Source of the DNA: Trebonia kvetii
GTDB lineage: Bacteria > Actinomycetota > Actinomycetes > Streptosporangiales > Streptosporangiaceae
Length of the DNA stretch: 64,000 nucleotides
Direction: 5' to 3'
NCBI RefSeq assembly: GCF_007827045.1
Contig: NZ_RPFW01000004.1
Coordinates: 682,001-746,000 of the forward strand
Below the pieces are notes generated by a model that searched no databases, was not told the origin of the DNA, and saw nothing but the letters and a program-made list of their open reading frames with translations. Below are positions 16,296-24,774 of this stretch, piece after piece. Both the position numbers and the translations under genes were made by a program. Within the stretch, counting starts at the first letter, position 1. Each line of letters opens with the position of its first letter.

Positions 16296-19200
16296 TCACC
16301 CACGAGCCCAGCTCACCCGCCGGCACCGGCGCCCGCACCGGGCGCCACCCAGCGAATGGTGAACGAGCTGACCTTGTAGTTGAGCGCGTTGAGGGTCGGC
16401 GTGATGAAGTTGCCGCCGATGATCGTGGTAGCTTCCTTTTCCGCCGCGGCGATCAGCGGCTGCGTCACGCTCTTGGTCTGCGTGGCCTTCTGAAAGGCCA
16501 CGGTCTGCGCCTGCGAGTAGAGCACCGACTGGGCGAACTGCGGCTTGATGAGCACGCCGCAGGCCAGACCGGGGTAGGTCCACGAGTGATCGGACGAAAC
16601 AGGCCTGGAGATCGTGTCGTCGACCGTGACATCGTGCACCGACTGCGGCAGTTGCGGCAGCGGCAGCGCCATCGAGACGCTGACCCGGCCGGGCGCGCTG
16701 CCAGACGGCTTGCTGAGCACGCGCAGCACGTAATGGCCGGTGGAGCGCTTCCACCAGGAGGGACCAGGGTTGAGGTTGACGGTCGCGGACGCGTGCCCGA
16801 CCGCGTAGAAGGTGGCGGAATACCAGCACGGCAGGAAGCCCATCGGCTTGGACACCGAGTGGGTGAATAGGAAGCTGAAGGTCGTGGTACCGAGGGCGGG
16901 CTTGTCGATCCCCTCGATCTTCTGCAGCACCAGCGGCCCGACGAGCACGCTGGAACTGGTCGGCGACGACCACGGCCAGCCGAACGTGATGTGCGGCAGG
17001 TGCACGTTGGCGCCGAACAGGTGCAGGGCGGCGGACAGCGCGCCGAGCACCGCCCACGCGACGATCCGGCGGAAGAACACGCCGACGATGACGATGATCG
17101 CCGTCCACCGCAGCCAGCGCGGAATCCGGAAGAACCAGTTCCGCCGGGGAGGCGGGCCGCCGGGCTGTCCGACCAGCACGATCGTCGGGTTCTGCTGCTC
17201 GGAGGTGCCCGGGTTGCCGTTGCCTGGGCCGCCCTCGGTGCTCCCGGCACGGCCGGCCGCACTGCCGTCGGCCAGCCGCACGGTGACGAGCTGACCGGGG
17301 AGGACGGTGGCGGATGACGGCTGCCCGGAGTCGTGGCCGGAACCGAGCCGGCGGGCGAGCCAGACGATGAAGCGGAACACGGGGGTTTACCTGCTTTCTG
17401 TCACTTAAGACGGTCGCCGGGTAGCCGAGGCTGAGCACGACGGGAACCGCGCCGAACGGCTCGCGGAACCGGGCGCCCGGACGGTCAGGCGCGTCCGGGT
17501 CGTCAATCCCTGGCCAGTGCATCTTCTGGTGCGCAGCAGTGAGCCCTGCGACAGAGTACGGGAACTCCATGGCGGAAACACCATGCCGCCGCAGCAGCGC
17601 GCCCCAGCGGAACGCGGCGAACGCGTCCGCGAGCGCGCGCACCGACAGTGGCCTGCGCGCGGTGAGGTCGATGCCGTAGACGGCGGCGGCGAGCTGCACG
17701 AGGTCGCTCGCGCACTGGGTGAGCGCGCTCGACTTGGTGGCGAACGAGGTGCCGTCGGCGTTGAGCGAGCCGAGCCGCTCGCCGTGCACCGGGGAGTAGC
17801 GCGGGTCGGCCTTGCACTGCATCCAGTCGACGGCGGCGAGCAGCTTCCACGGGATGTCGCTGCGGGCGGCGACGTCGCGGTACAGCTGCTCGCCGCGGGC
17901 AAGCGGTGTCTTGGCTGTCGCGAAGTAAGCGGTGGTCACCGCGTGCGGGAACTGCTTCTCATACCGGATCGCGGTGACCGCGGGTGCCAGCTGCCCCGGG
18001 GAGATCAGCCCGGGGATGCGGCCGGTAGCCGCCGCGGTAGCACCCGCCCGCGTAGTTCCCCGTGAAACGCGCCCCGCTCCCACCCGCCCGCGGCCGGCGG
18101 CCCCCGTTCCGGCGGGCACCGTCGGGGAGAGGGCGGGCGTTGTGACGCCGGGCACCTGGGCGCGTCCGGCACCGGGGAAGCCCGTGCGGCCGGCGGAGCC
18201 CTGACTGGTCGGGGCCGGCGTGCCCGCCGGCCCCGCGGCGGGCGTGCCCGTGGCTGGGATGCCGGTGCCGGGGGTGCCTGTTCCTGGGATGCCCACCGTG
18301 GGCGACACGGTGGGCGTGACCGTCGGTGCGACGGTCGGTGACGCGGTGGGCGTGACGGTCGGTGAGGCCGTCGGCGTGCCAGTAGGGGCGGTCGTCGGGG
18401 AGGAGGCCGTGGTCGGCGACACCGGCGCCTGCGTCGGGTGCGCCGCGTGCGTCGAGGTTCCGCCGCCGTGCGATGCCGCGCTGTCGAACTGGTACAGGTT
18501 GTACAGCCGCATCAACGCGATCAGGTTGGCGCCGTACTCGGGGTCGGTGGCGTAGACGCCGGTCAGATCGTTGGCGAACGCGTCCGGTACGCCACGGTCG
18601 GCCATCGCCCGCGTGTAATAGCCGCTAGTGGCGAGCAGCTCGGCGTGGTCGGCGATCGACTCGGCGTCGTTGTGGTAGACCCGGAACTGCGCGTCGATCG
18701 AAACCCACTGACCGCCCTGGAACTCCGAGGTCGGCAGGGACACGCTCCCCGCGGGGCCGGTGCCCTTGATGCCGAACAGGTTGTGGTACCGGGCGGCGAG
18801 ACCGCTGCGCCCCCACGCCGACTCCTCGATCGCCTGGGCGATCGTCACCGCCGCCGGCACGCCGTAGCGCTGCTGCGCCGCGATCGCACCGGGCGCGACG
18901 AGGCTGATGAACGCCTGCTGATCCCTGGTGCCCGGCGTCGCGTACTGCCGCCCGGACGAGGCAGGCGACGAGGATGTGGGTGAGGAGGCAGGCGATCCGG
19001 CCGGGCTGCCCGTCGGTGTCGCGGTCGGAGTCGCCGCCGGCGTGCTTGGCGAGGCCGTCGCCCCAGGCGCTGACGTTGCCGTGGGGGAAGTCGCCGGGGT
19101 GCGGGCCGGGGACGTGGCGGCGGGCTGCGCGGACGGCGAGGTGGCGGGCGGCGTGCCCATCGCGCCTGGGATGGCGGCCAGCCCCGCCGCGGAGCCCTTC

Positions 19201-20561
19201 GGCGCGAAAGCGGCCCCCTTGGAAGATGAAGCCGCGGAGCCACCCGAGCCGCCAGGCGCCTTGGCGGCACCCGAGCCTCGCGCGCTGCCGGTCCCGCCGG
19301 GAGTCGCCGCTCCCGGGATGGCGGCCACGCCGGGCAAGGCGCCAGTGCCGGGCAGGGCGCCCGCAGCGGGCATAGCGCCGGTGCCGGGCAAGGCGCCCGT
19401 GCCGGGAATGGCACCGGTGCCGGGAATGGCGTCTGTACCCGCAGCCGATCCCATCCCTGGAGCGGATCCCGACCCTGGGGCCGATCCCGTCCCAGGCGGG
19501 GAGCCCGTCCCCGGGGTGGAGCCCGCTCCGGGAGTCCCGGTCGTTCCCTGGGAGGCACCAATTCCCGGAATGATCGCGGCTCCCGGAACGGACGGCTGCG
19601 AGCGCACGGAGCCGGACCCGGACGAGCCGGACCCGGACGAGCCGGACCCGGACGAGCCGGCGCGATGTCCGGAGTGCGCGGACGGCTTGCTCCCGGGTGC
19701 CGCGGTCGGTGTCGTGGTCGGCGTCACCGGCGCGGAAGGAGTGGCGGCCGGCGTCGCGGCCGACCCGCCGCTGCCCGGCCCGGTGACGGTGGTGCCCGAC
19801 GGCTTGAGGTTGCCGTTGTCGATGAAGCCCTCGACTCCGTGGGCCGCAAAGGAGCCACTGAACGAGTGCGCGTTGACGGTGAGGCCGGGCAGTGAGTCCG
19901 CCCCGATGGAGTCGAGAACGCCATCGCGGTACCCGGTGACCACCTCGACGTGACCGGGATACAGGACCCAGTCGCCCGGCCGCGGCTGATAGCCGTCACC
20001 GAGCGCATGCCAGCGGTCGTGCGCCTGCGCGTCGGCCACCATGGACGTGATGGATGGCGAGTCGGGGTTGGTGTCGACCCGGACGTCGGCCCACTCAGGC
20101 AGCGGGTACGGGTAGCTCGAGCCGCCGCTGACCCAGCTCTGCTGGCCAACCGCCTGCGCCGCGAGGTCCAGCGTGAGGCTGGCGAACGCCGCACAGGACG
20201 GGCCGTGGTCGGCGCCGTTGCTGCTGGTGTTATCCCAGATAAGCGCCTCCATCTGGGCGGGCGTTCTGGTCTGGGAAAGCCGCAGGTAGTAGCCGGCCAC
20301 GTTGACGATCGCGGCGCGCAGCTGCGCGTCGCTCGCCACGCTGCCCGCGCTGTCGGAGCCGGCGGCCAGGTCACCGAGGGTGCCAGGCTTAGCCGCCCGC
20401 TCGAGCGCGAGCAGGTGGAGTGGCACGCTGTTCGGCGAGGTCATCGTCGCGGCCGCCCCTGGGACGAAGTTGAACCCTGTGATCACGCCGCCAGTGCTCA
20501 CGGTCACAAGCGCCGTTGCCTGCTGCCACCATGGCCTCCTGCCGGAACGCACGGGTACCAC
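16296..20561 (-). CDS. Giant multi-domain peptidoglycan hydrolase (CHAP-like + glucosaminidase + third lysozyme-like domain); stop probably lost by frameshift
   Basis: Residues 1-40 resemble a signal or anchor segment. Residues ~90-235 look like a CHAP amidase (Cys in 'GPSCAAFASL' ~123, His in 'YPGHVEVVTGY' ~205). A long linker of GTGxxP and Ser/Gly repeats reaches ~530. Residues ~540-692 are a FlgJ-type glucosaminidase ('AQAIEESAWGRSGLAARYHNLFG', catalytic Glu). A TPTxSP-rich linker follows, then a third domain at ~860-1045 ('IPWKLLAAVDWMQCKADPRYSPVHG'). Sense ends at '...VLSLGYPATV' near 17405, where a TAA lies one base out of frame. The frame then runs on to 16296 through the 355-residue gene with arginine-rich shadow composition. 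The real gene is therefore about 17405-20561. Confidence 0.75.
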   Translation of the reverse strand: MVPVRSGRRPWWQQATALVTVSTGGVITGFNFVPGAAATMTSPNSVPLHLLALERAAKPGTLGDLAAGSDSAGSVASDAQLRAAIVNVAGYYLRLSQTRTPAQMEALIWDNTSSNGADHGPSCAAFASLTLDLAAQAVGQQSWVSGGSSYPYPLPEWADVRVDTNPDSPSITSMVADAQAHDRWHALGDGYQPRPGDWVLYPGHVEVVTGYRDGVLDSIGADSLPGLTVNAHSFSGSFAAHGVEGFIDNGNLKPSGTTVTGPGSGGSAATPAATPSAPVTPTTTPTAAPGSKPSAHSGHRAGSSGSGSSGSGSSGSGSVRSQPSVPGAAIIPGIGASQGTTGTPGAGSTPGTGSPPGTGSAPGSGSAPGMGSAAGTDAIPGTGAIPGTGALPGTGAMPAAGALPGTGALPGVAAIPGAATPGGTGSARGSGAAKAPGGSGGSAASSSKGAAFAPKGSAAGLAAIPGAMGTPPATSPSAQPAATSPARTPATSPTATSAPGATASPSTPAATPTATPTGSPAGSPASSPTSSSPASSGRQYATPGTRDQQAFISLVAPGAIAAQQRYGVPAAVTIAQAIEESAWGRSGLAARYHNLFGIKGTGPAGSVSLPTSEFQGGQWVSIDAQFRVYHNDAESIADHAELLATSGYYTRAMADRGVPDAFANDLTGVYATDPEYGANLIALMRLYNLYQFDSAASHGGGTSTHAAHPTQAPVSPTTASSPTTAPTGTPTASPTVTPTASPTVAPTVTPTVSPTVGIPGTGTPGTGIPATGTPAAGPAGTPAPTSQGSAGRTGFPGAGRAQVPGVTTPALSPTVPAGTGAAGRGRVGAGRVSRGTTRAGATAAATGRIPGLISPGQLAPAVTAIRYEKQFPHAVTTAYFATAKTPLARGEQLYRDVAARSDIPWKLLAAVDWMQCKADPRYSPVHGERLGSLNADGTSFATKSSALTQCASDLVQLAAAVYGIDLTARRPLSVRALADAFAAFRWGALLRRHGVSAMEFPYSVAGLTAAHQKMHWPGIDDPDAPDRPGARFREPFGAVPVVLSLGYPATVLSDRKQVNPRVPLHRLARPPARFRPRLRAAVIRHRPPRSARHRAAGRRQCGRPCREHRGRPRQRQPGHLRAAEPDDRAGRTARRPASPAELVLPDSALAAVDGDHRHRRRVLPPDRRVGGARRAVRRPAPVRRQRAPAAHHVRLAVVVADQFQRARRAAGAAEDRGDRQARPRYHDLQLPIHPLGVQADGLPAVLVFRHLLRGRARVRDRQPQPWSLLVEALHRPLRAARAQQAVWQRARPGQRLDGAAAAATAAVGARCHGRRHDLQACFVRSLVDLPRSGLRRAHQAAVRPVGALLAGADRGLSEGHADQERDAAADRRGGKGSYHDHRRQLHHADPQRAQLQGQLVHHSLGGARCGRRCRRVSWARG
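16313..17380 (-). CDS. Membrane-anchored protein of unknown function (envelope cluster)
   Basis: 355 residues, not recognised. The N-terminal ~80 residues are cytoplasmic and basic/disordered. One or two TM helices follow ('WTAIIVIVGVFFRRIVAWAVLGALSAALHLFG', ~90-121), then a ~230-residue extracytoplasmic domain with beta-rich character ('GHYVLRVLSKPSG', 'VSVSMALPLPQLP'). Near the C terminus is an Ala/Lys helical segment ('QPLIAAAEKEATTIIGG'). It begins 25 nt after the probable true stop of the giant hydrolase gene, whose open frame runs through it out of phase. GC3 pattern and composition favour this frame over the read-through frame. Confidence 0.72.
   Translation of the reverse strand: MFRFIVWLARRLGSGHDSGQPSSATVLPGQLVTVRLADGSAAGRAGSTEGGPGNGNPGTSEQQNPTIVLVGQPGGPPPRRNWFFRIPRWLRWTAIIVIVGVFFRRIVAWAVLGALSAALHLFGANVHLPHITFGWPWSSPTSSSVLVGPLVLQKIEGIDKPALGTTTFSFLFTHSVSKPMGFLPCWYSATFYAVGHASATVNLNPGPSWWKRSTGHYVLRVLSKPSGSAPGRVSVSMALPLPQLPQSVHDVTVDDTISRPVSSDHSWTYPGLACGVLIKPQFAQSVLYSQAQTVAFQKATQTKSVTQPLIAAAEKEATTIIGGNFITPTLNALNYKVSSFTIRWVAPGAGAGAGG
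19611..19660 (-). repeat. 15-bp tandem repeat coding GSGSS units in the hydrolase linker
   Basis: Three near-identical 15-bp units (plus-strand GAGCCGGACCCGGAC) encode a Gly/Ser hinge between the CHAP-like domain and the glucosaminidase. The rest of the linker (about 18900-19600) is built of GTGAIP/GTGALP-like hexapeptides. Confidence 0.75.
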
Positions 20562-20608
20562 TTCCCCCCTTCGGCGATTACAGTCCTGCTTGGGATGCGC
20601 CTTTTTCC

Positions 20609-20622
20609 CGACATTAATGTCG
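20609..20622. promoter_or_regulatory. CGACATTAATGTCG perfect palindrome upstream of the hydrolase gene
   Basis: A 14-bp perfect palindrome with an ATTAAT core lies 48-61 nt upstream of the hydrolase start, in the 130-nt gap after the 359-residue membrane protein gene. It is conspicuous in a GC-rich background and could be an operator for an internal promoter. No cognate regulator is identified. Confidence 0.45.
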
Positions 20623-20691
20623 CTGGTTTCAGTGCCTCCCCATCCGCCTCGCGGGCCTCAGCCGCAGGCGTCGGCCCGGTTGGCGGCCCGG

Positions 20692-21771
20692 TTAACGGCC
20701 GAACGCGGGCAGGCTCTGCAGTATCGCCTGCACCCGCGGGTCACCCGGATTTTCCGCGTTCTGGAAAAGCACTCCGGCCTGTGCCGCCAGAGCCGACGGG
20801 GTGCCGCCCATCCACTGACTGAAGACGTCGCTCACGAGTGCCGCCTGGCCGCCGGGCGACGTGATGGCGGACGCGCAGCGCGTCGGGTAGCCATGCCTGG
20901 TCACCACCTGCGAAGAACCCGTGTACCGCTGGCAGTTGGCCGGCGTACTCTCCAGGCCCGGCTCGACGAGCGCGCCGCCGTTGGTGGCGGTGAGCGTGGC
21001 GCCGCTGATGATGTTGTTGATCGCCCGCGCGGCCACCTCGAGGCTGTCGATCGGATTAGCCGGGTTGTAGGGGTGGTGCAGGTTGAGCGACCACGCGATG
21101 TCGCCGCCCTGGGCGGGCTGGATCGGCTCGAGACCCTTGCGCCCGGTCGAGGAGTCCAGGTAGCCGGGGTTGTTGCCGCTCGTCAGCAGCGAGAAGATCC
21201 ACAGGACCTGCTGGGTGTCCTTCTCGCAGGCGAAGTTAAGACCGCTCGGCTCCGCCGCGACGTCGGGATTCTGGCAGGCCCGCTTGATCTGCGTCTGCAC
21301 CTGGGCGACGCTCGACGGCCAGCCGGGTGCGCCGCCCGGCAGGACCAGCAGCGCGACGCCGATCCCGAGCAGCAGCGCGGCGGCGCCGATACCGACGAAA
21401 CGCCAGTGCTTGAGGAACCAGAGACCGCGCGACCGCTTTGCCCGCTGGCGGCCATGGTTGATCAGCGCCTCTGTCCGCCCGTCGGTGCCACGGACGCCGG
21501 ACCCGCGGGGAATCCCGGTGTCGCCGAATGCCGTCTCGTCCATCCCTATGCCGTCCGACGCTGAGTCACTCGCCGCGGGAAGGGCCTGCGTGCGTCCGGC
21601 CTTAGCGCGTGGCCCCTCGGCGGGGACGCCGAGGTTGGGCCAGTCGCCACCGTCGCCGGGCGGGACGACGGCGAGCAGCCGGCGCTCGAGCTCGGCGGCC
21701 CTGTTTTCCAGCATGGCGATCCTATCGGCGTCATCATAGCTCGTATATTCGAAGTCGTGCGTCATGGTCAC
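20692..21771 (-). CDS. Single-pass membrane protein of unknown function (first gene of envelope cluster)
   Basis: 359 residues, not recognised. The N-terminal ~140 residues are cytoplasmic, with a short coiled-coil-like start ('ADRIAMLENRAAELERRLLAVV'). One TM helix follows at ~150-170 ('FVGIGAAALLLGIGVALLVLPGG'), then a ~190-residue exported domain with four to five Cys ('KRACQNPDVAAEPSGLNFACEKD', 'PANCQRY', 'PTRCASAI') that could form disulfides. 'GGDIAWSLNLHHPYNPANPIDSLEVAARAINNIISG' looks like a folded core. The topology resembles assembly proteins of envelope-spanning machines (VirB8/TcpC-like), but that is a guess. The hydrolase gene follows on the same strand. Confidence 0.75.
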   Translation of the reverse strand: MTMTHDFEYTSYDDADRIAMLENRAAELERRLLAVVPPGDGGDWPNLGVPAEGPRAKAGRTQALPAASDSASDGIGMDETAFGDTGIPRGSGVRGTDGRTEALINHGRQRAKRSRGLWFLKHWRFVGIGAAALLLGIGVALLVLPGGAPGWPSSVAQVQTQIKRACQNPDVAAEPSGLNFACEKDTQQVLWIFSLLTSGNNPGYLDSSTGRKGLEPIQPAQGGDIAWSLNLHHPYNPANPIDSLEVAARAINNIISGATLTATNGGALVEPGLESTPANCQRYTGSSQVVTRHGYPTRCASAITSPGGQAALVSDVFSQWMGGTPSALAAQAGVLFQNAENPGDPRVQAILQSLPAFGR

Positions 21772-22124
21772 CCCTTGCTGGCAGTGTGTGCTGGGACTTC
21801 AGCCTTGCCTTTCGGCGGCTGTAAACCCGTTAGCGCCCGCGCGCGGCGGCCGGTCGCCGCGGCGCGGGGAAGTGCGCCGCGGACACCTGGCCGATCATCG
21901 CCGCGCGGTCCGTACTCATGTTCCCTATTAGAACACACGTACGACTCTACTGGAAAGTATTTGCGAACAGCACCTTTAGTTGTTATGCAGCGTTCGATTT
22001 TGTCGACGAATGATGCTGGTGTGACTACTGGTGTACATGGGTCTAAAGCTCATGATTGGGCCAGAGGAGGGCCACGGAAGCGAAAGGGTCGCCGCGCCTG
22101 TCTCGCGCGTGGCACGATGGTCAG
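21772..22124. other. Divergent intergenic region with an imperfect SOS-box-like palindrome
   Basis: This 350-bp stretch between the divergent envelope cluster and Nudix gene is clearly AT-richer than its neighbours from about 21,905 to 22,060. It holds no convincing gene. TAGAAC-ACAC-GTACGA at 21929-21944 matches 10 of 12 defined positions of the actinobacterial LexA box (TCGAAC-N4-GTTCGA). It probably contains promoters for both flanking units. Confidence 0.4.
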
Positions 22125-22664
22125 GTGCTGAGCGGGCTGCTGACCGAGTACTGGGCCACGGGGGAGACCGAGGCCGCGGACCTGGAACGGATGACCCGCC
22201 TCGCGGCGAGCGCGCCCGACCCCTGGTCCCGCGGGCTGCTGCCGCTGCACTTCACCGCGTCCGCCCTCGTGGTGCACCCGCCGACCGGCCGGGTGCTGCT
22301 CCGCTGGCATGCCAGGCAAGAGCGCTGGCTGCAGGTCGGCGGGCACGGCGATCCCGGTGAGCGCGATCCGCTCGCTATCGCGCTGCGCGAGGCGGCCGAG
22401 GAGACCGGCCTCGCGGACCTGACGCCCTGGCCCGACGCCGCGCTGCGTCACGCGGTCATCTGCGACGTCCGCGCGTCCGCGACCGAGTCGGCGCACCAGC
22501 ACGCTGACCTTCGTTTTATCCTTGCGACGCAAGAGCCCAATGCCGTAAAGCCGGAAAATGATCTTTCTCCGCTGCGCTGGCTCACCGTCGATGAGGCACT
22601 CACGCTGGCCGGCGCCAACAACTTGAGTCGCACACTAGATCGTGTGAAGGCCTTGCTTCGCTAG
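22125..22664 (+). CDS. Nudix hydrolase
   Basis: GTG at 22125 (VLSGLLTEYW...) is chosen because upstream in-frame codons lack conserved character; an earlier start at 22056 is possible. The ~179-residue protein carries a Nudix box 'GDPGERDPLAIALREAAEETGL' with the REAAEE(T)G core that binds Mg2+, in the 'GGHGDPGE' sub-type. Nudix enzymes cleave nucleoside-diphosphate-linked compounds; the specificity is not readable. Flanked by the divergent envelope cluster and the transporter locus, with no evident functional link to either. Confidence 0.88.
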   Translation: MLSGLLTEYWATGETEAADLERMTRLAASAPDPWSRGLLPLHFTASALVVHPPTGRVLLRWHARQERWLQVGGHGDPGERDPLAIALREAAEETGLADLTPWPDAALRHAVICDVRASATESAHQHADLRFILATQEPNAVKPENDLSPLRWLTVDEALTLAGANNLSRTLDRVKALLR

Positions 22665-22769
22665 GCACCTTAACGGGCCTAACTTATCCTCCAGGCAAGT
22701 TCGCGCCTGGAACAGGCCCCAACAAGGCCGGTCGGGGGCGCACAACAGCACAGCCAAGGAGCGCAATTG

Positions 22770-24695
22770 ATGTTTCGGAACAGACGGCGTTCGCGCATGG
22801 CGCGCACAGCCGTGGCCGGAGCGGCGGCTCTGCTCGCGGTCGGCATTGCCGCGTGCAGCAGCTCGACAAGCACGCCGAGCAGCCCTAGCAGCAGCTCGTC
22901 GTCATCGGCATCAGCGTCCTCAACCGCCGCGGCAGTGTCTGGCGGCACTGCGCGGTTCGCGCTGCCATCGGGCTTTACGCTCAGCTGGATCTTCCCCTAC
23001 ATGCCGCTGACCAGCGCCAACGAGTACAACGCCGAGCAGTTCCAGATGCTCCTGTACCGGCCGCTGTACATGTTCGGCAACAACGGCCCGTCGGTCGACG
23101 TGAACTACCCGCTTTCGCCGGCCAATGCCCCCGTTTACTCCGACGGCGGCAAGACGGTCACGATCACGATGAAGGACTGGAAGTGGAGCAACGGCGAGAC
23201 CGTTGACGCCAGCGACGTGATCTTCTGGCTCAACATGATGAAGGCCGAGCCGGCCAACTACTACGGCTACGTGCCTGGCCTTCTCCCCGACAACCTCGCC
23301 TCCTACAGCGCGACCGACGCCAACACGGTGGTCCTGCACCTGAAGTCCGCGGTCTCCAGCATCTGGTTCACCTACAACCAGCTGGCCGAGATCACCCCGA
23401 TGCCCAAGGCCTGGGACGTCACCTCCGCGAGTGCCGCGGCGAGCAGCGGAGGCTGCGCCGCCGACACCGCCGCCGACAAGTACGCCAAGTGCAAGGCGGT
23501 CTGGACCTTCCTCACCGCGCAGGCGAAGAACGTGAAGACCTACGCGACCAACCCGCTCTGGGCGGTCGTCGACGGCCCGTGGAAGGTGTCCAGCTTCAGC
23601 ACCGCCGCGTCCGGCCCGGTCACGTCGTTCGTGCCGAACGCGGCCTACTCCGGCAGTCCCAAGCCGCAGCTGGCGAACCTCACGTACTACGCGTACACCG
23701 ATGACTCGGCCGAGTACACGGCGCTGAAGACTGGCCAGCTCGACGCGGGCTACATCCCGCCGCAGGACCTTCCCCCCGTCACCAACGGCCAGGTGCTGCC
23801 GTCGACCAACCCGCTTGGCAGCAGCTACAACCTGTCGCCGGCCTACTCGTTCGGCATCCAGTACTTCTATATCAACTTCAACAACCCGACCCTGGGTCCG
23901 GCATACAGGCAGCTGTACGTGCGCCAGGCGATGCAGGAGCTGATTGACCAGGAAGGCATGATCAAGTCGGTCGACCGCGGCTACGGTTACCCGACCTCGG
24001 GCGGCGTGCCGACCCAGCCGAAGAGCCAGTGGGTCCCCTCGGTGCAGAATGCCAACGGTGGCCAGGGTCCGTACGCGTTCTCCATCTCCAACGCCACCTC
24101 CCTGCTCACCAGTCATGGCTGGAAGAACGTCGGCGGCGTGATGACCTGCCAGTCGCCTGGCACCGGCGCCAACCAGTGCGGGGCCGGCGTGACCGCGGGC
24201 ACCAAGCTGTCGATGACGATGGACTACGCGACCGGCATCCGGTTTTTCCAGGAGGAGGTCGCGGTAATGAAGTCGGACATGGGGCAGGCCGGGATCCAGC
24301 TGAACCTGGTGCCCCAGTCCTTTAACACGATCATCGGTGAGTCGGCCCCCTGCAAGCCGACCGACGCCGGCTGCAAGTGGGAAATCCTCAACTTCGGCGG
24401 CTGGAACTTCAACGGACCAGGCTTCGAGCCGACAGGTGAGTCGCTGTTCGCGACGGGTGCCTCGTCCAACTCGGGTAGCTACTCCGACGCGACGATGGAC
24501 AAGCTGATCAACCTCACGCACACCAGCAGCAGCCTGTCGGTGTTCCAGCAGTACGGCACGTACCTCGCGCAGCAGTTGCCGTTCATCTGGACGCCGGACT
24601 TCTATAGCGTCTGGGCGGTCAGCAACAAGCTGGCCAACGTGGGCTTCAACCCGCTCGCGACCCTCCTGCCCGAGTACTGGAACTTCACGAAGTAA
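22770..24695 (+). CDS. ABC transporter substrate-binding lipoprotein, peptide/opine family (SBP_bac_5)
   Basis: ATG 22770 is preceded by AAGGAG. The 641-residue product has an Arg-rich n-region, a hydrophobic core and the lipobox 'VGIAAC' with Cys ~29, followed by a Ser/Thr linker. The body has DppA/OppA-type features: 'YNAEQFQMLLYRPLY', 'VTITMKDWKWSNGETVDASDVIFWLNMM' (family signature), 'YVRQAMQELIDQEGMIKSV', and C-terminal 'FIWTPDFYSVWAVSNKLANVGFNP'. It should deliver peptides or related solutes to a Dpp/Opp permease. The gene appears intact, but the permease and ATPase genes downstream are broken, so import through its own operon is probably impossible. Confidence 0.92.
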   Translation: MFRNRRRSRMARTAVAGAAALLAVGIAACSSSTSTPSSPSSSSSSSASASSTAAAVSGGTARFALPSGFTLSWIFPYMPLTSANEYNAEQFQMLLYRPLYMFGNNGPSVDVNYPLSPANAPVYSDGGKTVTITMKDWKWSNGETVDASDVIFWLNMMKAEPANYYGYVPGLLPDNLASYSATDANTVVLHLKSAVSSIWFTYNQLAEITPMPKAWDVTSASAAASSGGCAADTAADKYAKCKAVWTFLTAQAKNVKTYATNPLWAVVDGPWKVSSFSTAASGPVTSFVPNAAYSGSPKPQLANLTYYAYTDDSAEYTALKTGQLDAGYIPPQDLPPVTNGQVLPSTNPLGSSYNLSPAYSFGIQYFYINFNNPTLGPAYRQLYVRQAMQELIDQEGMIKSVDRGYGYPTSGGVPTQPKSQWVPSVQNANGGQGPYAFSISNATSLLTSHGWKNVGGVMTCQSPGTGANQCGAGVTAGTKLSMTMDYATGIRFFQEEVAVMKSDMGQAGIQLNLVPQSFNTIIGESAPCKPTDAGCKWEILNFGGWNFNGPGFEPTGESLFATGASSNSGSYSDATMDKLINLTHTSSSLSVFQQYGTYLAQQLPFIWTPDFYSVWAVSNKLANVGFNPLATLLPEYWNFTK

Positions 24696-24709
24696 CCAGC
24701 GGGCAACCT

Positions 24710-24750
24710 GGCCGCGGTCACCCCCGACAAAATCGGGGGTGACCGCGGCC
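24710..24750 (+). terminator. Very stable hairpin between binding-protein and permease genes
   Basis: An 18-bp perfect stem (24710-24727 with 24733-24750) encloses a CAAAA loop, 14 nt after the binding-protein stop. Without a U tract, it may act as a partial terminator or 3' mRNA stabiliser that raises binding-protein output over the membrane genes, a common arrangement in binding-protein-dependent transporters. Confidence 0.75.
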
Positions 24751-24774
24751 GGCGCGAGAAAGGACACTGAAACC

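Noticed and set aside
15054..21771. A complete conjugation or type IV/VII secretion system
   Set aside because: No TraB/FtsK-like or VirB4/VirD4-like ATPase, relaxase, or WXG100 protein is encoded here; only envelope-type proteins and a hydrolase are seen.
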